Shown: positions 53,759 to 61,615 of the stretch, one piece after another
Layout of the letters: every line of letters starts with the position of its first letter
Position numbering within the stretch: the first letter of the stretch is position 1
Source: Acidimicrobiia bacterium
Lineage (GTDB): Bacteria > Actinomycetota > Acidimicrobiia > Spongiisociales > ZC4RG35
Assembly (NCBI GenBank): GCA_026002975.1
Contig: BPGJ01000001.1
Coordinates: forward strand, 248,001 to 312,000
DNA length: 64,000 bases
Direction of reading: 5' to 3'
Translations under genes and position numbers: made by a program
The notes under the pieces: model-generated
Seen by the model: the letters and a program-made list of their open reading frames with translations, nothing else
Told to the model about the DNA's origin: nothing
Database searches by the model: none

Positions 53759-55789
53759 TCAGCCGAGATCCAGGCGGCGTAGGAACTGGGCGTTGATCGC
53801 CACGATGACGGTGGATGCGCTCATCGCCAGCGCCGCCACCGCCGGCGGCAGGCTGATCCCGGCCCACGACAGGGCGCCGGCAGCCAGGGGAAGAGCAAGC
53901 AGGTTGTATCCGGCGGCCCATCCGAGGTTCTGGATCATCTTCCGGTAGCCGGCCTCGGACAGTTTCCTCACCGCCACCACCCCCCTGGGGTCGTCGGAGG
54001 CCAGGACTATCCCCGCCGATTCGATCGCCACGTCGGTGCCGGCTCCGATAGCGATCCCGACATCGGCCTGGGCGAGGGCGGGAGCATCATTGACACCGTC
54101 CCCCACCATGGCCACCAGGTGACCCCGGGACTGGAGTTCCTCCACCTTCCGGTGTTTGTCCTCGGGGAGGACCTCGGCGAACACCTCGTCGATTCCCAGC
54201 TCCGCGGCCACGGTCCGGGCCACGGCTTCCGAATCGCCGGTGATCATCGCCACTTCGACGCCGAGGGCGTGGAGCCGGTCGACCGCCTCCTTGGACTCCG
54301 GACGGATCTCGTCCTCCAGGGCCACCAGCCCCCTCACCTGTCCGTCTACCAGCACGGCCACCACCGCGGCGCCACGTCTCCTCCACTCCTCGGCGGCCCC
54401 GTCCAGGTCGGGTGGGATCTCGACGCCCCGTTCCCGGAGGAGAGCCGGTCCGCCGACCGCGACTTCGTGTCCCTCCACGGTGGCGACCACCCCCCGTCCG
54501 CCCATCGCCTGGAACTCCGATGGTTCCGGAGGGTCCCCGCCGGCGGCCTCCACGATCGCCCGGGCCAGCGGATGCTCCGACCTCGACTCGGCCCCGGCCG
54601 CCAGTCTGAGGAGCCCGGTGGTGTCGCCGTCGGCCGCGACCACGTCGGTGACCTTGTGCACCCCCTTGGTCAGGGTCCCGGTCTTGTCGAACAGCACCAC
54701 GTCCACGAGGCGCATCCGTTCGAGGGCCAGACGGTCCTTCACGAGGATTCCCCGGTCGGCCGCCAGTCCGGTGCCGATCGAAACCACCAGGGGGATCGCC
54801 AACCCGAGGGCGTGAGGGCATGCGATCACCAAGACCGACACGGTCCGCACGACCGCCTGGTCGATCCGCCCCAGGGCCGACCACACCACGAGGGTGAGGA
54901 AGGCGGCCGCCACCGCCACGTAGAACAGAAGCGCCGCCGCCCGGTCGGCGAGGACCTGGGCCCGGGAGCGGGACTGTTCTGCCTGGGCGACGAGCCGTCG
55001 GATCCCGGCCAGGGTGGTGTCCTCCCCTACTTTCTCGACTTTCACTTGGACCGCCGAGTCGGTGGCTACGGTGCCGGCCACCACTTTGTCCCCCTCGGCT
55101 CTCCGCACCGGGCGGGACTCCCCGGTGATCATCGACTCGTCGAAGGAGGCTTCTCCGTCGACGATGATCCCGTCGGCGGGCACACGGGCTCCCGGCCTGA
55201 CCAGGACGACGTCTCCTGGGTGGAGATCGGCTGCAGGCACGGTGCGGGTTCCCTCGTCGGTGACCAGCTCAGCCTCGTCGGGCAGCAGTTCGGCCAGGGC
55301 GGCCAGCGCCCCCCGGGCTCGGCCTATCGCCCTCATCTCCATCCAGTGGCCCAGCAACATGACCACGATCAGCGCGACCAGCTCCCACCAGAACTCGAGG
55401 TCGAACACACCCAGGGTGGTCGCAACCGAGGCGGCGAAGGCCACGCTGATCGCCATCCCGATGAGCAGCATCATCCCCGGGCGGCGACGTCGGGCTTCTC
55501 CGACCGCGCCCACCAGGAACGGCCAACCGCCGTAGAGGAACACCACGGTTCCCAACACGGGGCCTACCCATTCGGAGCCGGGGAAGGCCGGGGCGGTGAA
55601 GCCCAACCATCCCTGGACCGTGGGACTGTACGCCACGACGGGTATGCCCAGGGCCAGGGACCACCAGAACCGGTCCCGGAACATGGCCTCGGAGTGACCT
55701 GCGTGGGCCCCTCCGTCATCGGCGTGCTCGGTGTGGTGCGGTTGGTGGCCGTGGTCTCGGTTCGGATGATGGTGGTCAGTGTGGGTCAT
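53759..55789 (-). CDS. CopB-type (CPH) copper/heavy-metal P-type ATPase
   Basis: A 676-residue P1B ATPase. A His-rich N-terminus (about residues 3-32, HHH, HGH, HTEH and HAGH) replaces HMA domains. The membrane motif is VIACPHALGLAIPL, i.e. CPH as in the P1B-3 class (Cu2+/Cu+/Ag+ efflux). GDVVLVRPGARVPADG and DESMITGES form the actuator; DKTGTLTKG is the phosphorylation site, then EHPLARAI, MITGDSE and VGDGVNDAPAL. GAGGTGACC is its ribosome site, inside the upstream gene. Confidence 0.93.
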   Translation of the reverse strand: MTHTDHHHPNRDHGHQPHHTEHADDGGAHAGHSEAMFRDRFWWSLALGIPVVAYSPTVQGWLGFTAPAFPGSEWVGPVLGTVVFLYGGWPFLVGAVGEARRRRPGMMLLIGMAISVAFAASVATTLGVFDLEFWWELVALIVVMLLGHWMEMRAIGRARGALAALAELLPDEAELVTDEGTRTVPAADLHPGDVVLVRPGARVPADGIIVDGEASFDESMITGESRPVRRAEGDKVVAGTVATDSAVQVKVEKVGEDTTLAGIRRLVAQAEQSRSRAQVLADRAAALLFYVAVAAAFLTLVVWSALGRIDQAVVRTVSVLVIACPHALGLAIPLVVSIGTGLAADRGILVKDRLALERMRLVDVVLFDKTGTLTKGVHKVTDVVAADGDTTGLLRLAAGAESRSEHPLARAIVEAAGGDPPEPSEFQAMGGRGVVATVEGHEVAVGGPALLRERGVEIPPDLDGAAEEWRRRGAAVVAVLVDGQVRGLVALEDEIRPESKEAVDRLHALGVEVAMITGDSEAVARTVAAELGIDEVFAEVLPEDKHRKVEELQSRGHLVAMVGDGVNDAPALAQADVGIAIGAGTDVAIESAGIVLASDDPRGVVAVRKLSEAGYRKMIQNLGWAAGYNLLALPLAAGALSWAGISLPPAVAALAMSASTVIVAINAQFLRRLDLG

Positions 55790-56477
55790 GGGGGGTCACC
55801 TCGAATCCGCATTTGACGAGCAGTCGGATCATGGCCGCGGCCGGATGGGAGAACCGGGCCGGGTTGAGTACCTCGTCGAACTCCTTCATGAACCTCACCA
55901 TGTACCGGATGACGTGCCCGATGGGAATCAAATGGAGGCTCGGTTCACCCGGATGGGCTCCGAAGGCCACCAGACGGGTTCGTATGTCGGCTCCCGACCG
56001 GGCACGGGCTTCGGACAGCCCGGATCGTTGCAAGTCGTCGACGATCCCCTCGATGCCTCCCTGGTAGATCCAGTCGAGCCGGCGGAGGATCGTCTCCAGC
56101 ACTTGGCGCCGTTTCAGGCCCGGGTTGAACCTGGCTTCTCCTTGCTTCACCTCTCCGATGACGACGTCGATCATTCCCGACGGGAGGTCGAGAGCCTCGT
56201 CTTCGATCAGCAGGAGCCGGCTCTGGACGGGATCGGGGGTGTAGGCCGCGTACACGTCCCCGGGGAACCTGACTGCCACCACGTCCACGTCGGTCGCCGA
56301 CCGGTAGGAGCCGTCGGCCCGCCGCTCCACGACGTCCATCTCCGAGAGGGTGAGGTATCCGTTGAGTCTCAGATACGACTCGACCAGGTCGACCGCGATA
56401 TCCACCATCTCGACGATAGGCTCGGTTGGTCCTGACCGGATCGCTTCGCCGAGAGTCTCTTCCCGACTGGGTGGCAC
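55776..56477 (-). CDS. Hypothetical protein with PD-(D/E)XK nuclease-like motif
   Basis: Not recognised as a known family. Residues 65-115 show ATDVDVVAVRF then MIDVVIGEVKQGE: an acidic residue followed by a strand with ExK, as in PD-(D/E)XK nucleases, then a helix (NPGLKRRQVLETILRRLDWI). The rest is helical. The start is uncertain. ATG 56477 overlaps the divergent ligase gene by 52 nt. ATG 56408 (210 residues) removes the overlap and lies 4 nt from a TATCGT box. It ends inside the start of the copper ATPase gene. Confidence 0.6.
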   Translation of the reverse strand: MPPSREETLGEAIRSGPTEPIVEMVDIAVDLVESYLRLNGYLTLSEMDVVERRADGSYRSATDVDVVAVRFPGDVYAAYTPDPVQSRLLLIEDEALDLPSGMIDVVIGEVKQGEARFNPGLKRRQVLETILRRLDWIYQGGIEGIVDDLQRSGLSEARARSGADIRTRLVAFGAHPGEPSLHLIPIGHVIRYMVRFMKEFDEVLNPARFSHPAAAMIRLLVKCGFEVTPHDPH

Positions 56478-57403
56478 CCATGCTGGCCACCCCGGTCGAC
56501 GTTCCTCCGTCCGGACCGGGATGGGTGTTCGAACGGAAGATCGACGGGGAGCGCATCCTCGCCCGGGTCGACGGCGGGTCGGTGACGCTCCTCACCCGTA
56601 ACCGGCGTTCCGCCGAGGGTTCGTATCCCGAGGTGGCCGAGGAGCTGGCGGGTATGGGTCGGCTGATGCTGGACGGCGAGGTGGCCGCCCGGGAAGGCGG
56701 GTTCTCCGCCCTCCAGCAGAGGATGCACGTCCGGGCCGGACCACGACTGGTCGCCCGGGTCCCCGTCGTCTACCTGGTGTTCGACCTGCTGCACCTCGAC
56801 GGCTACTCGACCCGGGACCTGCCGCTCACCGAACGCCGACGGCTGTTGGCCGCGGCCGTCTCCCCGACCGAGGTGGTGGGTGTCCACCCTCTCCTCGACG
56901 GTGACGGGCCGAGTCTGCTCCGGGAGGCGTGCCGGCGGGGATGGGAGGGCATCGTCGCCAAACGGGCGGACTCCCCTTACCGTTCCGGCCGGTCCCGCCA
57001 CTGGTCGAAGTCCAAGTGCGTCCGTCGGCAGGAGTTGGTGGTGGGCGGTTTCACCGAGCCGCAGGGGACCCGCACCGGGTTCGGAGCCCTGCTGGTCGGC
57101 TACTGGCACGACGGCGAGTTCCGATACGCCGGGAAGGTGGGCTCCGGTTTCGACGAGGCCACCCTCCGGGTGCTGGAGGAGTTCCTACGGTCGATCGAAC
57201 GCCACGATCCCCCTTTCATCGACCCGCCGTCGGGGCGGGGGATCCACTGGGTGGAGCCGGTTCTGGTCTGCGAGGTCGGGTTCAGCGATTGGACCTCGGA
57301 GGGGAGGCTCCGCCAACCGGTGTTCGTCGGCCTGCTCAGGGACCGCGACCCGCGGCGGGTGACCCGGGAATCACCCCAGCCGGGGTCCGCAGACCTATCG
57401 TGA
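56426..57403 (+). CDS. ATP-dependent DNA ligase of the LigD ligase-domain type
   Basis: The 325-residue protein has WVAPMLATPVD, the adenylation site ERKIDGERILAR (motif I KxDGER), LMLDGEVAA (motif III), VVYLVFDLLHLDG (IIIa), EGIVAKRADSPYRSGRS (IV) and HWSKSKCVR (V). The OB-fold follows with GALLVGYW. It lacks polymerase and phosphoesterase domains, so it is the stand-alone counterpart to the polymerase fusion at 50-51.8 kb. The TTG at 56426 keeps the conserved DWVAPMLAT; ATG 56480 would cut it. Confidence 0.9.
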   Translation: MVLTGSLRRESLPDWVAPMLATPVDVPPSGPGWVFERKIDGERILARVDGGSVTLLTRNRRSAEGSYPEVAEELAGMGRLMLDGEVAAREGGFSALQQRMHVRAGPRLVARVPVVYLVFDLLHLDGYSTRDLPLTERRRLLAAAVSPTEVVGVHPLLDGDGPSLLREACRRGWEGIVAKRADSPYRSGRSRHWSKSKCVRRQELVVGGFTEPQGTRTGFGALLVGYWHDGEFRYAGKVGSGFDEATLRVLEEFLRSIERHDPPFIDPPSGRGIHWVEPVLVCEVGFSDWTSEGRLRQPVFVGLLRDRDPRRVTRESPQPGSADLS

Positions 57404-57407
57404 CGGT
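57396..57407 (+). promoter_or_regulatory. -10 box of a leaderless promoter
   Basis: TATCGT (57396-57401) followed by 6 nt and the ATG at 57408. It overlaps the end of the ligase gene. Confidence 0.5.
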
Positions 57408-57947
57408 ATGCGTGTCTACACCAGGACCGGGGACGACGGCGAGACCTCCCTGCGGTGGGGTCGCCGGGTCGGGAAGGCCGACCCCCTTCCGGTGGCCTAC
57501 GGTTCGGTGGACGAAGCCCAGGCCGCGGTGGGTCTCGCCCGGGCGGAAGCCGGACCCGACGGCGAGCTGGATCCGATCCTCACACGCGTGTGCAGGGACC
57601 TGTGGGTGTTGATGGCCGAGCTGGCGACCGCTCCCGAAGACCGACCCCGCCTCGAAGCCGGAAAGGACCTGGTCACCCCTGAGATGGTCTCTGGCCTGGA
57701 GGGGATCATCGACCGCTTCTCGGAGGCGATCGAGCCTCCCCGAGGTTTCGTGGTTCCCGGCCAGAACCGCCTGGCCGCCCACCTCGACTTCGCCCGCACC
57801 GTGGTCCGTAGGGCGGAACGGGAGGTGGTCCGTCTGGGCCTTCCCGACTCGTCGGCGGTCCCCTACCTGAACCGGCTGGCCGACCTGCTGTGGGTGCTGG
57901 CCCGCTGGGCCGAAGGCGAACCGCTCCCGGTCAGGCAGGTCACCTGA
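57408..57947 (+). CDS. cobO: Cob(I)alamin adenosyltransferase, PduO type
   Basis: Adenosylates cob(I)alamin to coenzyme B12. The 179-residue protein has the N-terminal ATP motif VYTRTGDDGETSL, then AYGSVDEAQAAVGLA. The helix ARTVVRRAEREVV and the end PYLNRLADLLWVLARW carry the residues that hold ATP and the corrin. No B12 riboswitch is seen, because the start is leaderless. It overlaps the convergent propeller gene by 8 nt. The symbol is shared loosely with CobA-type enzymes; the fold here is PduO. Confidence 0.92.
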   Translation: MRVYTRTGDDGETSLRWGRRVGKADPLPVAYGSVDEAQAAVGLARAEAGPDGELDPILTRVCRDLWVLMAELATAPEDRPRLEAGKDLVTPEMVSGLEGIIDRFSEAIEPPRGFVVPGQNRLAAHLDFARTVVRRAEREVVRLGLPDSSAVPYLNRLADLLWVLARWAEGEPLPVRQVT

Positions 57948-59554
57948 CCGGCGGCCACCAACGCCACGCGTCTATCCCCGACGCGAAGGTCATCCCCCAG
58001 GAGATGACCTCCCTTCCGGTCCACACCACGTGCCGGTCCGTGGTCCAGCCCGGCAGCGCCGAAACCGTCCAGGTTTCTCCGTCGAAGTAGGCGGCGTGGT
58101 CGAACTGGGGTATCAGGATCCGGCCGGGCCCCATGGGCACGGCCCCCGACGGCGATCGGTCGGCTTCGAGCGGTGGAGACTGGACCGGCTCCCAGATCCC
58201 CCGCTGCGGATCGTAGGCGAAGGCGGGATGTTCGGCGTCGGCCCACAACATCAGACGGCCGTCCACCACCGCGGCCTGGTTGGCGAGGGCGCAGTCGCGG
58301 CGTTCCGGCGTCGACAGGTCGATCGGGGGCCAGGGGCGCCACTCCTCTCCGGTCCATTCGGCGACCCTCCGGCCGTCGCACCGGTTGCCCACCAGACCCA
58401 CCGCGACGATCCTTCCGTCCACGTCGTAGATGCGTCCCTTCAACTCGGCCGGGGATCCGAACCCGGGCTCCTCCAGCCACTCCCACTCGCCGCCGGTGAA
58501 CCGGTAGATTCCCCCGCCCGCCCAAGCCACCGGGTCTCCTCCCACCTCGGTGAGCAACACCAGGTAGGGGAGCCCGGGTCCGACCACCTCCCAGGCTCCG
58601 TCCTGGTAGGCGGCGACCGCGGCCTCGCCTACCACCAACATCCTCCTGCCGTCCCACACCGCATGGGTGATCGCACCTTCGGCGAACGGCGACCTGGGTA
58701 GGACCTCCCAGTTGGAGGTTCGCGGGTCGAACGCGGCGGCGAGGGACGAGTCGCGGGGCCAGACGATCATTCTGTCCCCGGTCCAGACCAGGTCCACCAG
58801 GGTGCTCCTCACCGGGCCCGGTGGGATCCAATAGGGGTCGGTGGGTGGTCGGGGCGCCACCGCCTCCAACCAGACCCTCCCCCCGGTCCATCCCCGGGAC
58901 ACCACCTGCACCGCCCGGGTCGGGTTGCAGGCCAGGGCCCCTTCACCGCATCCCCGTCTGATGGCGAGTCCCCGGTACCGCACCTCCATGGGTACCACCC
59001 CCTCCTCGTCGGTGGCCCACCGGAATGGAGGGGAGAGTCCCAACACCGGATACTGGCTGGTGAGGGGGACGGTTATCGCCTGGTTCAAGGTCGGCCGGCC
59101 AAACGAGGACAGCATGGAGGGCGGAAACACGATGACCGCGGTCCAGTCCCCGGTGGGGATCCTGAGTACCTGGCCGGTGAAGCTGCGGGGCTGGGCGCCC
59201 GGTTCGAAGGCGACGGCCAGGGGCTGTTCCTCACCGACGTCGATCATCAGTCTGGGCGGTGATCCCCTCCAGCGGAGGCGGGGAGTCGGCCCGGCAGCGA
59301 ACTGTGAACGCGGTGCCGTCGGGCAGCCTGCCTCCGAACACGCACGACGCGGTGACGACCCCGGTGGTGGTGGTGAGAGGGGGTGGGAGGGGCGAGAGGT
59401 CGGTCTCCGAGGGTTCCTCGACGCCGGGGCCGGGCGAGACCGACAGCAAGGCGAGACCCGCCAAGACGACGACCACCAGAACGGCTGCGGCGGGCGGCGT
59501 CCGTGACGGGGGCTGCTCGTCGTCGACCGGTCGGACCGCTCCCCGGAAGTCCAT
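57940..59554 (-). pseudogene. Membrane-anchored beta-propeller (Kelch-like) protein, one frameshift
   Basis: The N-terminus (59554 onward) has one membrane segment at residues 25-45 (VLVVVVLAGLALLSV) and a Thr/Pro linker. The rest is an outward domain with repeated propeller blades: LVWTGDRMIVW, AVWDGRRMLVVG, VWTGREVISWG, each with a Trp and a strand. The frame breaks in CCCC at 59264-59267 (GGGG in the mRNA). Deleting one base joins GRLPDGTAFTVRCRADSP to RLMIDVGEEQPLAV and gives 537 residues. Extracellular recognition is likely, but no ligand can be proposed. Confidence 0.72.
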
Positions 59555-60775
59555 TCAGTGCCCGCCGGGGGCGACGATCAGTTTCTCCACCCCCCTCAAG
59601 ACGATGGAGGGTTTCCAGTCGAGACCGTCGACGTCTGCTTCCAGTCGAGGGAACCTGCGGTACAGGGTCTCCAACGCCACCCGGCCTTCCAGCCTGGCCA
59701 AGGGCGCGCCCAGACAGTGGTGGATGCCGTGACCGAAAGAGACGTGTTGGGAGGCGTTGGGACGGGTCAGCCGGAGCTCTTCGGGCCTTTCGAATACCCG
59801 CGGGTCGTGGTTGGCGGCGCCCAGCACCAGTACCACCAGGTCACCGGCTCGGAGTGCGACACCCCCCAACTCGCCGGGCCGGGTGGCGACCCGCGAGGTG
59901 CGCTGCACCGGGGAGTCGAACCGGAGCAGCTCCTCCACCGCGTTGGGCCACACCTCGGCCTGGTCGATCACCAGCTTCCGCTGGTCGGGGTGACGGGTGA
60001 GGGCTATCACCGCGTTGCCGATCAGGTTGGTGGTGGTCTCGTGACCGGCGGCGATCAGAAGCACCACCAAGGCGAAGAGCTCCTCGTCGTCCAAGGCGTC
60101 GTCCCCGTCCCGGGCCGCCACGAGCGCCGAGATCAGGTCGGGCCCGGGCCGGCGGCGACGTTCGTCGAACACGGCGTCCAGGTAGGCACGGAACTCGGCG
60201 ATGCTCACCTCGAAACGCTGCAAGGCCTCCTGGGAGGGGAACGGGTCGAGGAGCAAGGCCACGTCGTCGGACCAGCGCTTCAGTCGGTCCCGGTCCTCGG
60301 TGGGGAGGCCCAGCAGCTCGGCGATCACCATCACCGGAAGGGGGTAGGCATAGGTTGCGATCAGGTCTGCCCGGTCGGTCATCTGGTCGCAGAGTTCCTC
60401 GGCCATCGCCCGGATGCGGGGCTCGAGCGAGTCGACCACCCGGGGAGTGAAAGCGTGACTCACCAGGCGTCGAAGCCGGGTGTGGTGGGGCGGGTCGAGG
60501 GTCAACAGGATCCGGTCGAACAAGGTGAGCTTCTCGGCCAGGTTCGGGTCTGGAACCTCGGTCGGCATCGACTGGAACAGGGTGGACCGTTTCCGGTCGG
60601 CGGAGAACGACCGGTCCCCCAGGACTCGCCGCACCTGCTCCCAGCCGGCCACCAACCACATCGATGGGAACGGGCCGGGCAGCGGGGACGACGCCTCCAG
60701 CAGGGTGCGGTAGGCCGGGTAGGGGTCGGCGATCGAGGAGAACGGGTCGTACTCCACGTCTCCCGATTCTTGCAC
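59555..60775 (-). CDS. Cytochrome P450
   Basis: A 406-residue bacterial P450. The I-helix is LIAAGHETTTNLIGNA, ExxR is in AVEELLRFDSPVQRTSR, and the heme Cys loop is FGHGIHHCLGAPLARLEG. The N-terminus lacks a membrane anchor, so it is soluble and needs a ferredoxin partner, which is not encoded nearby. The stop directly precedes the propeller gene ATG. Substrate is unknown. Confidence 0.94.
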   Translation of the reverse strand: MQESGDVEYDPFSSIADPYPAYRTLLEASSPLPGPFPSMWLVAGWEQVRRVLGDRSFSADRKRSTLFQSMPTEVPDPNLAEKLTLFDRILLTLDPPHHTRLRRLVSHAFTPRVVDSLEPRIRAMAEELCDQMTDRADLIATYAYPLPVMVIAELLGLPTEDRDRLKRWSDDVALLLDPFPSQEALQRFEVSIAEFRAYLDAVFDERRRRPGPDLISALVAARDGDDALDDEELFALVVLLIAAGHETTTNLIGNAVIALTRHPDQRKLVIDQAEVWPNAVEELLRFDSPVQRTSRVATRPGELGGVALRAGDLVVLVLGAANHDPRVFERPEELRLTRPNASQHVSFGHGIHHCLGAPLARLEGRVALETLYRRFPRLEADVDGLDWKPSIVLRGVEKLIVAPGGH

Positions 60776-60785
60776 CGGCGCCTCG

Positions 60786-61217
60786 CTATGCGTCGCCGTC
60801 GGGCCGGATCGAGCCGGCGGCTTCCGTCACCGTCATCCGGAGGAGCACCCGGCGCTCCCTCTCCATCGCCTCGGCGTATTCCCGCCAGTCGGGGTGTTCT
60901 CCTGCGACCCGGCGGTAGTAGTCGATCAGGGGCTCCAACGCTTCGGGCATGGAGACGATCTCCACCGGACCGCTCACCCGGACCCACTCCCCGAAGAACG
61001 CCTCGGTGAAGACGCACAAGGCGGCTTCGGGACGGCGCCGCAGGTTGGCCACCTTGGCGGTGGTCTCCCTGGTCGAGACGATCACCCTCCCCTCGCCGTC
61101 GACCCCGGCCAGCACGGGGGAGAGCTGGGGTCCCCCGTCGGCCCGGTAGGTGTGCATCACGGCTCGCCGGTTGCGAGCCACGAACCGGACGGCTTGCCGA
61201 AGATCCAACGAAATCAC
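60786..61217 (-). CDS. PPOX-class, probably F420-dependent, oxidoreductase
   Basis: A 143-residue split-barrel flavin/deazaflavin protein. AVMHTYRADGGPQLSPVLAG and STRETTAKVANLRRRPEAAL match the TIGR03618-like family, in which the Arg/Lys pair binds F420 or FMN phosphate. WVRVSGPVEIV closes the barrel. It lies 10 nt upstream of the P450 gene and may be in the same transcript. Cofactor use is inferred. Confidence 0.87.
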   Translation of the reverse strand: MISLDLRQAVRFVARNRRAVMHTYRADGGPQLSPVLAGVDGEGRVIVSTRETTAKVANLRRRPEAALCVFTEAFFGEWVRVSGPVEIVSMPEALEPLIDYYRRVAGEHPDWREYAEAMERERRVLLRMTVTEAAGSIRPDGDA

Positions 61218-61333
61218 CCTCCGACTGGGGATTCCACCCTAACCACATAGGTGAGGGTGGCGTCCCGGTATGTGGCGGTGATCTCCCAGCAGCCCGGCTG
61301 GGGTATCTCCAATCCGACCAGCCGCGTGATCAC
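61214..61333 (-). CDS. 39-residue fragment-like protein coupled to DUF2277
   Basis: GTG 61333 overlaps the DUF2277 stop (GTGA). The peptide (LEIPQPGCWEITATYRDATL, then TYVVRVE) looks like the C-terminal strand pair PGCW-I-T/G-Y-L-FVV of a larger extracellular domain found in actinobacteria and bacilli. It is either a broken-off piece or a very small protein. The stop overlaps the PPOX start region. Confidence 0.5.
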   Translation of the reverse strand: MITRLVGLEIPQPGCWEITATYRDATLTYVVRVESPVGG

Positions 61334-61548
61334 CGCGCCCTGGGAGGCGCCGCGGTGACCAGTTCGTCGATCAGCTCCCGGGTGGCGGCGGCGACCGCCG
61401 CCACCGCCCGGTCGAACGCCTCCCGGTTGGCCCGTGACGGCTGCCGGTATCCGCTCACCTTGCGGACGTACTGGAGGGCGGCGGCTTCCACCTCGGCCTG
61501 CTCGGCCGGAGGCTGCAAGTTGAACAACGGCCGGATGCTGCGGCACAT
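61330..61548 (-). CDS. DUF2277 family protein
   Basis: A 72-residue protein starting MCRSIRPLFNLQPPAEQAE, the diagnostic N-terminus of DUF2277, then ALQYVRKVSGYRQPSRANRE. Family function is unknown; the conserved Cys, Arg and Tyr suggest nucleic-acid or cofactor contact. The start at 61548 is supported by this conserved N-terminus. Confidence 0.87.
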   Translation of the reverse strand: MCRSIRPLFNLQPPAEQAEVEAAALQYVRKVSGYRQPSRANREAFDRAVAAVAAATRELIDELVTAAPPRAR

Positions 61549-61615
61549 CACAGTGAGGCTACCTACCCCGGCCGGAAACGGATAGGGTGGGCACATCCGC
61601 CGGGAAGGAGACCTC

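Noticed and set aside
57940-59247. Two separate genes for the propeller protein and a small membrane protein
   Set aside because: The reading frames meet exactly at a four-base homopolymer, and removing one base gives a continuous anchor-linker-propeller protein.
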